In this document: positions 28,460-37,182 of the stretch, one piece after another | How positions within the stretch are numbered: position 1 is the first letter of the stretch | How the letters are laid out: the number at the start of each line of letters is the position of its first letter | Origin: Nocardia brasiliensis NBRC 14402 | GTDB lineage: Bacteria > Actinomycetota > Actinomycetes > Mycobacteriales > Mycobacteriaceae | NCBI RefSeq assembly: GCF_000308475.2 | Contig: NZ_BAFT02000023.1 | Coordinates: forward strand, 1-64,000 | Direction of reading: 5' to 3' | Length of the DNA stretch: 64,000 nucleotides | Made by a program: the position numbers and the translations under genes | The notes under the pieces: model-generated | Told to the model about the DNA's origin: nothing | The model's database searches: none | The model's input: the letters and a program-made list of their open reading frames with translations, nothing else

Positions 28460-28484
28460 GCCCGCCGGGATCACCCGGCCGGGT

Positions 28485-29114
28485 TCACGAGGTGCGCGCG
28501 TTGCCGAGCACGCTGACGCACATGTCGGCGCACTCGGCGGCGAGGGCGGCGGCGGTCAGGTCGAGCGTGCCGTCCAGCCAGCCTTCGATGAGTTGGTTGA
28601 CGCCGCCGGTGACGAACAGCGCTGCGCGGCGGAGCCAGGCCGGGTCGGGGGTGCTGCCGAGCGCGGCGGGCGCGTGCGCGACCACGAGGTCGGCGATCAT
28701 CGTGAGTACGTCGTGTCGGCGCCGCACCAGGGCCGGTAGGTCGCCGGGCTCGCTGGCGACGATGCGGTGGATGTGCCGATCACCGGCGACCGCCTCGAGA
28801 AATGCCTGGAGCGCGGTGCGGAGCTGGACCTCGGCCGGTCCAGCACTCGACACTCCCGCCTGCACGAGTACCGCGAGCAGTTGGTCGCGCACCTCGTCGG
28901 CGACGGCGGCCAGCAGTTCTTCCCGATTGGGGAAGTGCTCGTAGAAGTACCGATCGGTGAGCCCAGCGGCTTTGCACACGCCACGCACCGTCACCGCGGC
29001 GATCCCGGATTCGCCCCAGGTCGTGCGGGCGGCGGCGATCAGCCGAGCGCGACGCTCGGCGCTGCGGTCGGCGGCGCTGACACCGCCGTAGCTGCGCACG
29101 GCCTGGTTCGTCAT
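28485..29114 (-). CDS. TetR-family regulator beside carotenoid oxygenase
   Basis: The 209-aa protein has the TetR HTH AVTVRGVCKAAGLTDRYFYE at about residues 40-59 and a helical C-terminal domain of unknown ligand. It is divergent from the carotenoid oxygenase gene with 90 bases between the starts. That gap holds three alternating GTCATC/GATGAC half-sites, a good candidate operator. The ATG at 29114 (MTNQAVRSYGG) is used; the open frame further upstream is antisense to the oxygenase. Confidence 0.9.
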   Translation of the reverse strand: MTNQAVRSYGGVSAADRSAERRARLIAAARTTWGESGIAAVTVRGVCKAAGLTDRYFYEHFPNREELLAAVADEVRDQLLAVLVQAGVSSAGPAEVQLRTALQAFLEAVAGDRHIHRIVASEPGDLPALVRRRHDVLTMIADLVVAHAPAALGSTPDPAWLRRAALFVTGGVNQLIEGWLDGTLDLTAAALAAECADMCVSVLGNARTS

Positions 29115-29154
29115 TGACAACACTCTAGGCGGACTCCTACATTTGCGGACATAC

Positions 29155-29177
29155 GTCATCAGATGACAGTCGTCATC
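29155..29177. promoter_or_regulatory. Triple half-site operator between TetR and carotenoid oxygenase
   Basis: GTCATC (29155-29160), GATGAC (29162-29167) and GTCATC (29172-29177) give two overlapping perfect inverted repeats with 1-bp and 4-bp spacers. It lies 28 bases before the oxygenase ATG and 41 before the TetR ATG, so one regulator could control both. Confidence 0.65.
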
Positions 29178-29204
29178 AGATTTGCGATTCAAGGGAGAAT
29201 CCAG

Positions 29205-30644
29205 ATGACCAACGTGTCCAATGACCCCGCCTACCTTCAGGTCACTGCGCCACTGCTCGAGGAACTCGATTACCAGGTCACCCGGGTCGACGGACGGCTG
29301 CCGGAGGAGCTGCGGGGCACGCTGTATCGGATCGGGCCGGGCAAGCATCAGGTCGGACGTTCGTTGCTGCACAACGTGTTCGACGGCGACGGCATGATTT
29401 CGCAGTTCGTGCTCGACGGGTCGACGGTACGCTTCCGCAACCGTTACGTCCGCACCAGGCATTTCGAGCACGGGCAACGGTCGGATCGGATCCGCTATCG
29501 CGGGGTGGGCGGGCAGATTCCGGGCGGCCCACTGGCCAACATCGGCAGGCTCCCGGCGAACGTCGCCAACACCAACGTCGTCAACTATGACGGCGGGCTG
29601 CTCGCGCTGTGGGAACTCGGCAACCCGCACCGGATCGACCCCGACACCCTGGACACGTTGGGCCCCACCGATTTCGACGGCAGGCTCGGCTTCCTGGGCG
29701 CGTTCTCCGCGCACCCGAAGTGGGACCCCGCCACCGGCGCGATGTACAACTTCGGCCTGGACATCCTGCCCACCCCGCGCATCCGTACCTACCGCATCGA
29801 CCGGAACGGGCGGTTACACCGGCTCGCGACCGTCCCACTGCTCGACCTGCCCTGGAATCACGACTTCGCGCTCACCGCAAGGTATCTGGTGTTCGTGCTC
29901 GACCCGATTCTGCCGAACATCCCGAAGATCGCGCTGGCTGCCCACTCGTTCATCGAGGCACTCGACTTCAAGCGCGCCAAAGGAACTCGTTTTCTGCTCG
30001 TCCCGAAGGACGGCGGCAGGGCGCGGATCGTGGAGCACGCAGCGCTACTTCATGTGCACCTCACCAACGCCTACGACGACGGCGACGACGTCGTGCTCGA
30101 GCTGGTGCGCTTGGACACCGAGTGGGACGAGTTCCGCCGCATGACCGGGATGGTCAACCGAGCCGACGCCGGGCGACCACAGTTTCCGGACTCCACCCTG
30201 ATGCAGTACCGAATCACCAAGAGCGGCCGGGTCGTCGAGCGCCAACTCACCGACCGCTCCGGCGAGTTCCCGCAATACGACTGGCGCCGCGGCACCCGCG
30301 AACACCGATACACCTACCTCGCCGGCGCGGGCGGCCCCGCCGGACTGTTCGACTCCGTCGTCAAGATCGACCATCACACCGGCACGGTGCGCAGTTGCGA
30401 GCTGGGCGCGAGTTCGGTCGGTGAGCCCTTGTTCGTACCCCGCGCCCGCGACGCCGCCGAGGACGACGGGTGGCTGCTCGCCCTCAATCACGAACTCACC
30501 GAGGATCGTTCGCAGTTGCTGATTCTGGACGCCCGCGCGCCCGAGCGCGGACCGCTGGCCACCGCCTGGCTCGACCACCACATCCCGTGGGGTTTCCACG
30601 GCACATTCACCCGCCGCGTCGCCCGGCCCGGACCGAACACCTGA
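29205..30644 (+). CDS. Carotenoid cleavage oxygenase
   Basis: The 479-aa protein belongs to the RPE65/carotenoid oxygenase family. The four histidines that hold the Fe(II) are visible in FSAHPKWDP, PWNHDFALT, LLHVHLTNAYDDG and WGFHGTF. The NVFDGDGMI segment near the N-terminus is also conserved. Members cleave double bonds of carotenoids, apocarotenoids or stilbenes with O2; no carotenoid-synthesis genes are near, so the substrate is open. AGGGAGAATCCAG precedes the ATG at 29205. The divergent TetR gene probably represses it. Confidence 0.9.
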   Translation: MTNVSNDPAYLQVTAPLLEELDYQVTRVDGRLPEELRGTLYRIGPGKHQVGRSLLHNVFDGDGMISQFVLDGSTVRFRNRYVRTRHFEHGQRSDRIRYRGVGGQIPGGPLANIGRLPANVANTNVVNYDGGLLALWELGNPHRIDPDTLDTLGPTDFDGRLGFLGAFSAHPKWDPATGAMYNFGLDILPTPRIRTYRIDRNGRLHRLATVPLLDLPWNHDFALTARYLVFVLDPILPNIPKIALAAHSFIEALDFKRAKGTRFLLVPKDGGRARIVEHAALLHVHLTNAYDDGDDVVLELVRLDTEWDEFRRMTGMVNRADAGRPQFPDSTLMQYRITKSGRVVERQLTDRSGEFPQYDWRRGTREHRYTYLAGAGGPAGLFDSVVKIDHHTGTVRSCELGASSVGEPLFVPRARDAAEDDGWLLALNHELTEDRSQLLILDARAPERGPLATAWLDHHIPWGFHGTFTRRVARPGPNT

Positions 30645-30708
30645 CGCTCGAGCCGGACGCCCAGCCGCTCATATCGAACATGAGTTCGACTCGAGGTATC
30701 GTCGGCCC

Positions 30709-30960
30709 ATGTCACAACCTTCGCGCCGGGAGTGGGCGACGTGGAATCTCGAACAGGTCCGTGACCAGCTGCTCGACGCGGCAGCGTTCGGCAAGCGGCT
30801 CCCACCTGAGCAGCTGGAACAGGCAGCAGGAAAGATCGGCGAGGGCCTGCGGGTGTTCCAGGAGCTGACCCGCGAGGCCGGCGAGTTCGGCGCGGCGGCG
30901 GGACGCGGCTGCACCGGCCGCGGCCAGCTCGGCCCGCGGGGCGAATCGCCGAACCGATAG
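30709..30960 (+). CDS. Small hypothetical protein upstream of ftsE
   Basis: The 83-aa product is not recognised. It is helical and charged (EWATWNLEQVRDQLLDAAAF, EQLEQAAGKIGEGLRVFQEL) with a Gly/Arg-rich tail. No signal or membrane segment is seen. It is separated from both neighbours by 60-250 bases. Confidence 0.5.
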   Translation: MSQPSRREWATWNLEQVRDQLLDAAAFGKRLPPEQLEQAAGKIGEGLRVFQELTREAGEFGAAAGRGCTGRGQLGPRGESPNR

Positions 30961-31206
30961 CGACCGGATCGGACAGGTGCGTCCGTGCTCCCGTGGACCG
31001 GCCGCGGCAAGCGCTAGGATCGCTGGCGCGGGTTACCCCTGGTTAGCTGGAATTCGGCCGGTAGCGCGCCACCGCACGAGCCCCAGCCGAGGCCGACCGC
31101 TGGGCACCGATGTAGAGCAGTGCCACGATTGGAGCGAAATGCCCTGCCAGACAAGGCAAAAGCCGCCTGGACGAGCGGGTCTGCGATACCCCGTCAGGGG
31201 GCTGAT

Positions 31207-31896
31207 GTGATCACCATGCGCAACGTCACCAAGTCGTACAAGACCTCGACGCGACCGGCGCTGGACAACATCAGCGTCGAAGTCGGCAAGGGCGAGTTCG
31301 TCTTCATCATCGGGCCTTCCGGTTCGGGCAAGTCGACCTTCATGCGGCTGCTGCTGAAAGAGGAGACCCCCACCGCGGGACAGATCCAGGTCGCCGACTT
31401 CCGGGTGGACAAGCTGCCCGGCCGCAAAGTGCCCAAGCTGCGCCAGCGGATGGGCTGCGTGTTCCAGGACTTCCGGCTGCTGCAGCAGAAGTCGGTGCAC
31501 GACAATGTCGCGTTCGCGCTGGAGGTGATCGGCAAGCGACGCCAGTTCATCGAGCGCACCGTCCCCGAGGTGCTGGAGATGGTCGGGCTCGGCGGCAAAG
31601 CCGATCGACTACCGAGTGAGCTGTCCGGCGGCGAGCAGCAGCGCGTGGCGATCGCGCGCGCCTTCGTGAACCGGCCCCTCGTGCTGCTCGCCGACGAGCC
31701 CACCGGCAACCTCGACCCGGACACCAGCGGCGACATCATGATGCTGCTGGAGCGGATCAACCGGATCGGAACGACGGTGCTGATGGCCACCCACGACAAC
31801 CACATCGTCGACGCGATGCGCCGGCGGGTGATCGAACTCGATCGGGGCCGGCTGGTGCGCGACGAGGCGACCGGCGTCTACGGGGTTGATCGCTGA
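31207..31896 (+). CDS. ftsE: Cell division ATP-binding protein FtsE
   Basis: The 229-aa ABC ATPase shows Walker [17 protein letters not shown], the Q-loop VFQDFRLL, signature [14 protein letters not shown], Walker [13 protein letters not shown] and the switch His in ATHDNHIV. FtsE drives FtsX, which activates cell-wall hydrolases at the division septum. The GTG at 31207 ([11 protein letters not shown]) follows AGGGGGC; the ATG three codons later is an alternative. Its stop shares one base with the ftsX start. Confidence 0.96.
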   Translation: MITMRNVTKSYKTSTRPALDNISVEVGKGEFVFIIGPSGSGKSTFMRLLLKEETPTAGQIQVADFRVDKLPGRKVPKLRQRMGCVFQDFRLLQQKSVHDNVAFALEVIGKRRQFIERTVPEVLEMVGLGGKADRLPSELSGGEQQRVAIARAFVNRPLVLLADEPTGNLDPDTSGDIMMLLERINRIGTTVLMATHDNHIVDAMRRRVIELDRGRLVRDEATGVYGVDR

Positions 31897-32801
31897 TGCG
31901 CGCGAGTTTCCTGTTCAGCGAGGTCTTCGCGGGCCTGCGCCGCAACGTCACCATGACGATCGCGATGATCCTGACCGTCGCGGTCTCGTTGACCATGCTC
32001 GGCGGTGGTCTGCTCGCGGTGCGGATCGCCGACAAGACCGAGCAGTACTTCCTGGATCGGCTCGAGGTGCGGCTGTACCTCACCGAGGACGTTTCGGCCA
32101 ACGACCCGGACTGCTCACGGGATCCGTGCAAGACCCTGATGGCGGACCTGAAGGCGACCAAGGACGTGGAATCGGTCCAGTACCTCAGCCGCGACGACGC
32201 CGTGCGCGAAGCCAAGGAGAAGACCTTCAAGGACCAGCCCGAGCTGGCCAAATACGTCAGCGAGACGCCGCTGCCCGCGTCGCTGCGGGTGAAGATGAAG
32301 AACGCGGAACTGTATCCGCAGATCTACGAGAAGTTCTACGAGCGGCCCGGCGTCGGCCTGGTGCGCAACGACAAGGACATCGTGGACCGCCTGGTCAGCC
32401 TGTTCGACGGGTTGCGCAACGCCGCCTTCGGCCTCGCGGTGCTCCAGGCGCTGGCGGCGCTGCTGCTGATCGCGAACATGGTGCAGATCGCGGCCTTCAC
32501 CCGCCGCACCGAGGTCGGCATCATGCGGTTGGTCGGCGCGACGCGCTGGTACACCCAGCTGCCGTTCCTGCTGGAGGCGGTGGTCGCGGCGCTCGCCGGA
32601 TCGGTGGTCGCGGTGCTGGGTCTGCTCATCGCGCGGCCGCTGGTGATCGACCGGGCGCTCGGCGATCTGTTCTCCAGCAAGGTGTTTCCGCGGATCACCG
32701 GCGACGACATCGCGATGGTCGCGCTGGTGATCGCGCCGGTGGGTGTCATCTTCGCGGCGTTGACCGCGTACGGGACGCTGCGGTACTACGTGCGGGAGTA
32801 G
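31896..32801 (+). CDS. ftsX: Cell division protein FtsX (ABC permease-like)
   Basis: The 301-aa protein has the FtsX layout: N-terminal cytosolic segment, first membrane helix (TMTIAMILTVAVSLTMLGGG), an extracellular domain of about 120 residues containing a conserved Cys pair (DPDCSRDPCKT), then three C-terminal helices. It couples FtsE ATPase action to peptidoglycan hydrolases outside (RipC in mycobacteria). It overlaps ftsE by one base (TGATG). A hairpin terminator follows at 32816-32850. Confidence 0.96.
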   Translation: MRASFLFSEVFAGLRRNVTMTIAMILTVAVSLTMLGGGLLAVRIADKTEQYFLDRLEVRLYLTEDVSANDPDCSRDPCKTLMADLKATKDVESVQYLSRDDAVREAKEKTFKDQPELAKYVSETPLPASLRVKMKNAELYPQIYEKFYERPGVGLVRNDKDIVDRLVSLFDGLRNAAFGLAVLQALAALLLIANMVQIAAFTRRTEVGIMRLVGATRWYTQLPFLLEAVVAALAGSVVAVLGLLIARPLVIDRALGDLFSSKVFPRITGDDIAMVALVIAPVGVIFAALTAYGTLRYYVRE

Positions 32802-32815
32802 CGCCGAACGCCACC

Positions 32816-32850
32816 GCGAGCCGGTCCGGGAACATCCTGGGCCGGCTCGC
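32816..32850. terminator. Terminator between convergent ftsX and MerR gene
   Basis: GCGAGCCGG and CCGGCTCGC form a perfect 9-bp stem with a 17-base loop in the gap between the two convergent genes. No T-tract is visible, so it could serve both directions weakly. Confidence 0.55.
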
Positions 32851-32856
32851 TGCGGT

Positions 32857-33234
32857 TCAGAAGACCTGCGCGGGTTGCGCTTCGCGGATCGTGGCCCGGG
32901 TGCGCACCAGCAGTTCCCGCTGTCGTTCGAGTTCGGCGATCCTGCTGTCCAGCTCACTGTGCCTGTTCGCCACGATGCCCAGGGACTTGTCGCAGGCTTG
33001 GATCCACCGCGCGTCCCCGTGATCCATGGCGCACGGCAGCAAGCCGCGGATGTCCTCGGTCGACAGTCCGGCCGCCAACATCTGCCTGAGGTAACCGACC
33101 TGTTCCGGCGCGTCTTCGGCATAAGACCGGTAGCCGAGCGAGTCACGCTGCGGCTCCAGCAGCCCCTGCTCCTCGTAATACCTGAGCAGGCGGGTACTCA
33201 CTCCCGTGCGGCGGGCCAGTTCTCCGATCAACAT
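32857..33234 (-). CDS. MerR-family transcriptional regulator
   Basis: The 125-aa protein has the MerR winged helix at its N-terminus (MLIGELARRTGVSTRLLRYY then EEQGLLEPQRDS) and a long dimerisation helix (HSELDSRIAELERQRELLVR). Only one Cys pair-like region (CAMDHGDARWIQACD) exists; it may or may not sense metal or redox. It is divergent from an alpha/beta hydrolase whose promoter has the unusual MerR spacing, so it almost certainly controls that gene. Confidence 0.92.
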   Translation of the reverse strand: MLIGELARRTGVSTRLLRYYEEQGLLEPQRDSLGYRSYAEDAPEQVGYLRQMLAAGLSTEDIRGLLPCAMDHGDARWIQACDKSLGIVANRHSELDSRIAELERQRELLVRTRATIREAQPAQVF

Positions 33235-33255
33235 ATGAGCTCCCTCACCGCCTGC

Positions 33256-33286
33256 TTGCCTTCACACTCATGTGAATTCCTAACTT
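33256..33286 (+). promoter_or_regulatory. MerR-type promoter with 19-bp spacer and internal palindrome
   Basis: TTGCCT (33256-33261) and TAACTT (33281-33286) fit -35 and -10 boxes separated by 19 bp, the overlong spacer that MerR proteins correct by DNA distortion. The spacer, together with the last base of the -35 box, holds the perfect inverted repeat TTCACA-CTCA-TGTGAA (33261-33276). The hydrolase ATG is only seven bases past the -10, implying a leaderless message. Confidence 0.7.
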
Positions 33287-33293
33287 GGCCGGC

Positions 33294-34055
33294 ATGACAG
33301 CAATTCCCTTGCAGACCACCGTCACCGGTTCCGGCCCCGGCCTCGTCCTCGCGCACGGCGCGGGCGGCACCATCGACACCAACTTCGGCACCCTGATCCC
33401 GGCGCTGGCCGCGACGCACACCGTGGTCGCCTCCGACTACCCGGGCGAGGACGTGCGACTCGACCTCGACGGCTTGGCAGACGCGCTCGTCGGTGCCGCG
33501 GTCGAAAGCGGCGTGGAAAAGTTCACCGTGCTCGGCTACTCGCTCGGCAGCACTGTGGCCGTGCGGGCCGCGGTACGACACCCCGATCGGGTGCGTGGCC
33601 TGATCCTGGCCGCCGGGTTCGCCAAGGCCGACCACCGGGCTCGCCTGGCCGTGCAGGTCTGGCAGGACCTGCTCGAGCGTGGGGAAGCCACCACTTTCTC
33701 CCGGCTGACGCTTTCGATGGCCTTCAGCGCGGCCTTCCTGAACGCTCTGTCTGCGGACGCGGTCGACGAAGCCGTCCGGGCCGGTGCCCTCACCATCCCG
33801 GGCGGCACCTGGCAGCAAGCCGACCTGGTCCAACGAGTCGACACCACACTGGACCTGCCGCGGCTCGAGGTGCCGACCCTGATCGTCAACGCGACCGAGG
33901 ACCTCTTGGTCGACCCATCGAATTCGCGGTTCCTGGCCGACACCATCCCGGGAGCCGAGTACACCGAGATCGCGGCTGGTCACGTCCTCATGGCCGAACA
34001 GCCCGAGCAGTGGCGCAAGACGGTCGAGGAGTTCCTGGTTCGGCACAATCTTTGA
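33294..34055 (+). CDS. Alpha/beta-fold hydrolase controlled by MerR
   Basis: The 253-aa protein shows the oxyanion region LVLAHGAGGTID, nucleophile elbow LGYSLGSTVAVRAA (Ser), a late acid segment LIVNATEDLLVDPSN (Asp) and IAAGHVLMAEQPEQW (His), a complete Ser-Asp-His triad. Substrate is unknown. The ATG at 33294 lies seven bases after a predicted -10 box, so it is probably translated from a leaderless transcript under the divergent MerR regulator. Confidence 0.87.
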   Translation: MTAIPLQTTVTGSGPGLVLAHGAGGTIDTNFGTLIPALAATHTVVASDYPGEDVRLDLDGLADALVGAAVESGVEKFTVLGYSLGSTVAVRAAVRHPDRVRGLILAAGFAKADHRARLAVQVWQDLLERGEATTFSRLTLSMAFSAAFLNALSADAVDEAVRAGALTIPGGTWQQADLVQRVDTTLDLPRLEVPTLIVNATEDLLVDPSNSRFLADTIPGAEYTEIAAGHVLMAEQPEQWRKTVEEFLVRHNL

Positions 34056-34067
34056 GAGACCGGCACG

Positions 34068-34090
34068 GCTGACCCGTCCGACGGGTCAGC
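34068..34090. terminator. Bidirectional terminator between hydrolase and GT39 gene
   Basis: GCTGACCCGTC-C-GACGGGTCAGC is a perfect 11-bp stem with a one-base loop centre. It follows the hydrolase stop by 12 bases and overlaps the stop of the convergent glycosyltransferase gene. Confidence 0.75.
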
Positions 34091-35612
34091 CCAGGTGCTT
34101 GGCGCGAACCCAGAGTTCGGACCACGGCGCGCGCGGGCTGCGGCAGATGAACAGTGGTTCGCCCTGCTCGTCGTTGTCGATGCCCAGTCCGTTGTCGATC
34201 CGGCCCGCCGGTCGGATCTCGGCGAAGATCTCGGCGAGGCGGTCGCGCTCGATACCGACGGCGAGGTATTCGGCGGTGCCGTCGCGTGGCGGCCCCCACC
34301 ACCAGTACGAGTTGTGGCCGGAATGCGGCACGGGCAGGTGGTACGGGGCGCCGAAGCGTTCGATGGCGCCCGCCTCGCCGTAGTTGGCCGTGAGCACGGC
34401 GATATCGTCGCCCATGCTCGCGCGCACCGCGCCGACCTGACGGACGAATTCCGGCCAGCCGATCGTTTCGCCCGCGTCGTAATTGACCGCGAGGACCGGC
34501 GTGTCCTTCAGCACCGAGACGGGCAGCACCGGCAGGAACAGCACCGCACAGAGCGCCGCGTTGATCGCGACACCGAAACTCACTGCGGCCCAGCCGATCT
34601 TGCGCTCCCCCAGCCAGGTCGCGAGCGGCACGGCACCGGCCGCGAGCAGGATCGGATACATCGCGCCCAGGTAATAGGCTTTGCCACCGATCACGAAGAA
34701 CAGCACGAGGAGCAGGCCGTAAGTGGCGGCGAACGCGCGATAGCGGTGGTCCCTGGCCAGCCGCCACAACCCGAAGAGCCACAGCGGCGCCAACACCGGG
34801 CCCATCAGCCCGAACTGCAAGAGCACGAACATGATCGGGGAATCCGAGGTGCCGGAGGAACCGCCCGCGATCGCCCGGCCCATCTCCCATTGCGGCCAGC
34901 CGTTGCGCGCCTGCCACCCCAGATAGGGCAGCCAGATCAGCACGGCGATGCCGATCGCGATCGGAAAGTACTTGGTGGCGAAGATCTTTCGCGGTCCGAG
35001 CAGGAGCAGCGAGACCACCAGCGCGGCGAGCGGGAAGATCAGCAGCAGCTTGTTCTGCAAACCCACGCCCACGACTACGCCGATCGCGATCCAAAGACGT
35101 GGGCCGCTGCACCACAACGATTTTCGCCGAGCCGTCGATTCGATGCCGTCTCGGCCCACGAGTTGCAGCACGAGTAGCGACAGCACCGACCACACGGCCA
35201 GATCGAACACCGCGGTGCTGAGCATATGCCCGGCGCCCATCAGCAGGGCCGAGCTCGCGACCGTCGCGGCGGCCAGCGCCTGCGCACCCCGGCCGCCGCC
35301 GAACTCCCGAGCGAGCAGTCCGGCGCAGACCACCACGAGGGTTGCCGCGAGCACGCCGGGCAGCCGCAGCAGGAGTAACGAATCAGGATCGATTGCCGCC
35401 ATCAGCTCGGCCACCAGCGGAGTCAACGGGGGCTGATCCGGGTACCCCCACGAAAGATGCCGACCGGCCGCCAGGAAATACAACTCGTCCCGGTGATACC
35501 CGTAACGCGAGGCCAATGTGACAAGAACAACGACAAAGCACGCCGCAACGATGGGCACCCGTTCAGCGTGGCACAAACGCCGCCGTCGCGCGGGCGGTCC
35601 GGCGCCGCGCAC
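34086..35612 (-). CDS. GT39-type membrane glycosyltransferase (ArnT/PMT-like)
   Basis: The 508-aa protein has about 11 membrane helices. After the first helix comes YGYHRDELYFLAAGRHLSWG, the extracytoplasmic acidic motif that binds the lipid-phosphate sugar donor in protein-mannosyltransferase-like enzymes, followed by GYPDQPPLTP. A large C-terminal extracytosolic domain (about residues 370-508) follows. Donor and acceptor are unknown; in this group both protein and envelope glycan modification occur. Start is a GTG at 35612; a later GTG in front of the first helix is possible. Confidence 0.82.
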   Translation of the reverse strand: MRGAGPPARRRRLCHAERVPIVAACFVVVLVTLASRYGYHRDELYFLAAGRHLSWGYPDQPPLTPLVAELMAAIDPDSLLLLRLPGVLAATLVVVCAGLLAREFGGGRGAQALAAATVASSALLMGAGHMLSTAVFDLAVWSVLSLLVLQLVGRDGIESTARRKSLWCSGPRLWIAIGVVVGVGLQNKLLLIFPLAALVVSLLLLGPRKIFATKYFPIAIGIAVLIWLPYLGWQARNGWPQWEMGRAIAGGSSGTSDSPIMFVLLQFGLMGPVLAPLWLFGLWRLARDHRYRAFAATYGLLLVLFFVIGGKAYYLGAMYPILLAAGAVPLATWLGERKIGWAAVSFGVAINAALCAVLFLPVLPVSVLKDTPVLAVNYDAGETIGWPEFVRQVGAVRASMGDDIAVLTANYGEAGAIERFGAPYHLPVPHSGHNSYWWWGPPRDGTAEYLAVGIERDRLAEIFAEIRPAGRIDNGLGIDNDEQGEPLFICRSPRAPWSELWVRAKHLG

Positions 35613-35674
35613 CGCGGCCGGAGCTCATGCTGCCGAGCCGGTCACAGCGGCGTATGCTGCACCTCGACGCGGTT

Positions 35675-35711
35675 CTTACTGGGGAGTAAGATAGTCTTAC
35701 TCAGGAGTAAG
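35675..35711 (+). promoter_or_regulatory. Twin palindromic operators before the acyl-CoA dehydrogenase pair
   Basis: CTTACT-GGGG-AGTAAG (35675-35690) and CTTACT-CAGG-AGTAAG (35696-35711) are two perfect inverted repeats spaced 21 bp apart, i.e. two helical turns, 50 bases before the dehydrogenase start. This is the form of a strong TetR-type operator. The regulator is not encoded next door. Confidence 0.75.
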
Positions 35712-35760
35712 ATAGCTGGGACAAGACCTCACCCCCACCCACCCGAGAAAACAGGTGATG

Positions 35761-37149
35761 ATGAGCACTCGAGACAGCGCAACGAAGCGACGTCCAGACA
35801 CGTCCGCGGTCGGCCTGAACCACCCCAAACGGGACTGGATGGGCGCGGCCATGCGGGTGATGACGACCCTCACCGGGTCGGAACTCGCCGAGAAGTACAA
35901 CCTGCGCAAGCCGATCGAGCGAGTCACCTACGAGGGCACCAAGACCGGCTTCCGCACCCTCGGCGCCGCGACCCGCGCCTTCGCCAAGGTCACCGGTAAC
36001 GGCCAGCCGAAGCGGCTCGCGCCCAACGAGGCGAAGAACAAGGACTTCTTCGACCTCACGCCGACCGACGAGCAGCAGATGATCACCGAGACGGTGAAGG
36101 AATTCGCCGCCGAGATCCTGCGCCCGGCCGCCTACGAGGCCGACGCGGCCGCCAAGGCGCCGCGCGATCTGCTCGAACGCGCCGCCGAACTGGGCATCAC
36201 CCTGATCAACGTGCCCGAGGAGCTCGAAGGCGCCGCCTCCGAGCGCGGTGCGGTCACCAATTCCCTTGTGGCCGAGGCGCTTGCGCACGGCGACATGGGC
36301 CTGGCGCTGCCCATCCTCGCGCCGAGCGGTGTCGCGGTCGCCCTCTCCCAGTGGGGTACCGACGCCCAGCAGAAGACCTACCTGCCCGCCTTCACCGGCG
36401 AGAACGTGCCGCAGGCCTCGGTCGTGATCAGCGAGCCGCGCGCACTGTTCGATCCGTTCGCGTTGCAGACCAAGGCCGTTCGCTCCCCCAGTGGTTACCG
36501 GATCTCCGGCGTGAAGAGCCTGGTGCCCGCGGCCGCGGATGCCGAACTGTTCCTGATCGCCGCCGAACTCGACGGCCGCCCTGCGCTTTTCATCGTCCCG
36601 TCGGACGCGCCCGGCCTGGTGGTCGAGGCCGATCCGAGCATGGGCCTGCGCGCGGCCGGGCTCGGCCGCCTGCTGCTCGACAACGTCGCGGTCGGCACCG
36701 ACGCGATCCTCGGTGACGGCGACGCCAAGCAGCGCGCCGAGGACTACGCCGACGCGGTCCGGCTGGCCCGCCTCGGCTGGGCCTCGCTCGCCGTCGGCAC
36801 CGGCCAGGCCGTGCTGGACTACGTGATTCCGTACGTGAACGAGCGCGAAGCGTTCGGCGAGCCGATCTCGAACCGGCAGGCGGTCGCCTTCATGGTCGCC
36901 AACATCGCGATCGAGCTCGACGGGCTGCGGCTGGTCACCCTGCGTGGCGCCTCCCGCGCCGAACAGGGACTCTCCTTCGCCCGTGAGGCGTCACTGGCCC
37001 GAAAGCTGGCCACGGACAAGGGCATGCAGATCGGCCTCGACGGCGTGCAGCTGCTCGGCGGACACGGCTTCACCAAGGAACACCCGGTCGAGCGCTGGTA
37101 CCGCGATCTGCGGGCCATCGGCGTCGCCGAAGGTGTCGTGCTCATCTAG
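35761..37149 (+). CDS. Acyl-CoA dehydrogenase (FadE-type), first of pair
   Basis: The 462-aa flavoprotein has the acyl-CoA dehydrogenase fold after an unusual N-terminal extension of about 90 residues (GLNHPKRDWMGAAMRVMTTL onwards). Later segments DEQQMITETVKEFAAEI, the FAD loop SVVISEPRALFDPFALQTK and LLGGHGFTKEHPVERWYRDL are recognisable. Two such genes in tandem often encode a heterotetramer in actinobacterial lipid or steroid breakdown. ATG at 35761 lies six bases after AGG; ATG 35758 and GTG 35755 are alternatives. It lies behind twin palindromic operators. Confidence 0.88.
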   Translation: MSTRDSATKRRPDTSAVGLNHPKRDWMGAAMRVMTTLTGSELAEKYNLRKPIERVTYEGTKTGFRTLGAATRAFAKVTGNGQPKRLAPNEAKNKDFFDLTPTDEQQMITETVKEFAAEILRPAAYEADAAAKAPRDLLERAAELGITLINVPEELEGAASERGAVTNSLVAEALAHGDMGLALPILAPSGVAVALSQWGTDAQQKTYLPAFTGENVPQASVVISEPRALFDPFALQTKAVRSPSGYRISGVKSLVPAAADAELFLIAAELDGRPALFIVPSDAPGLVVEADPSMGLRAAGLGRLLLDNVAVGTDAILGDGDAKQRAEDYADAVRLARLGWASLAVGTGQAVLDYVIPYVNEREAFGEPISNRQAVAFMVANIAIELDGLRLVTLRGASRAEQGLSFAREASLARKLATDKGMQIGLDGVQLLGGHGFTKEHPVERWYRDLRAIGVAEGVVLI

Positions 37150-37182
37150 TCGGCCCGTTCCTTACTTCAGGAGACCTCAACA

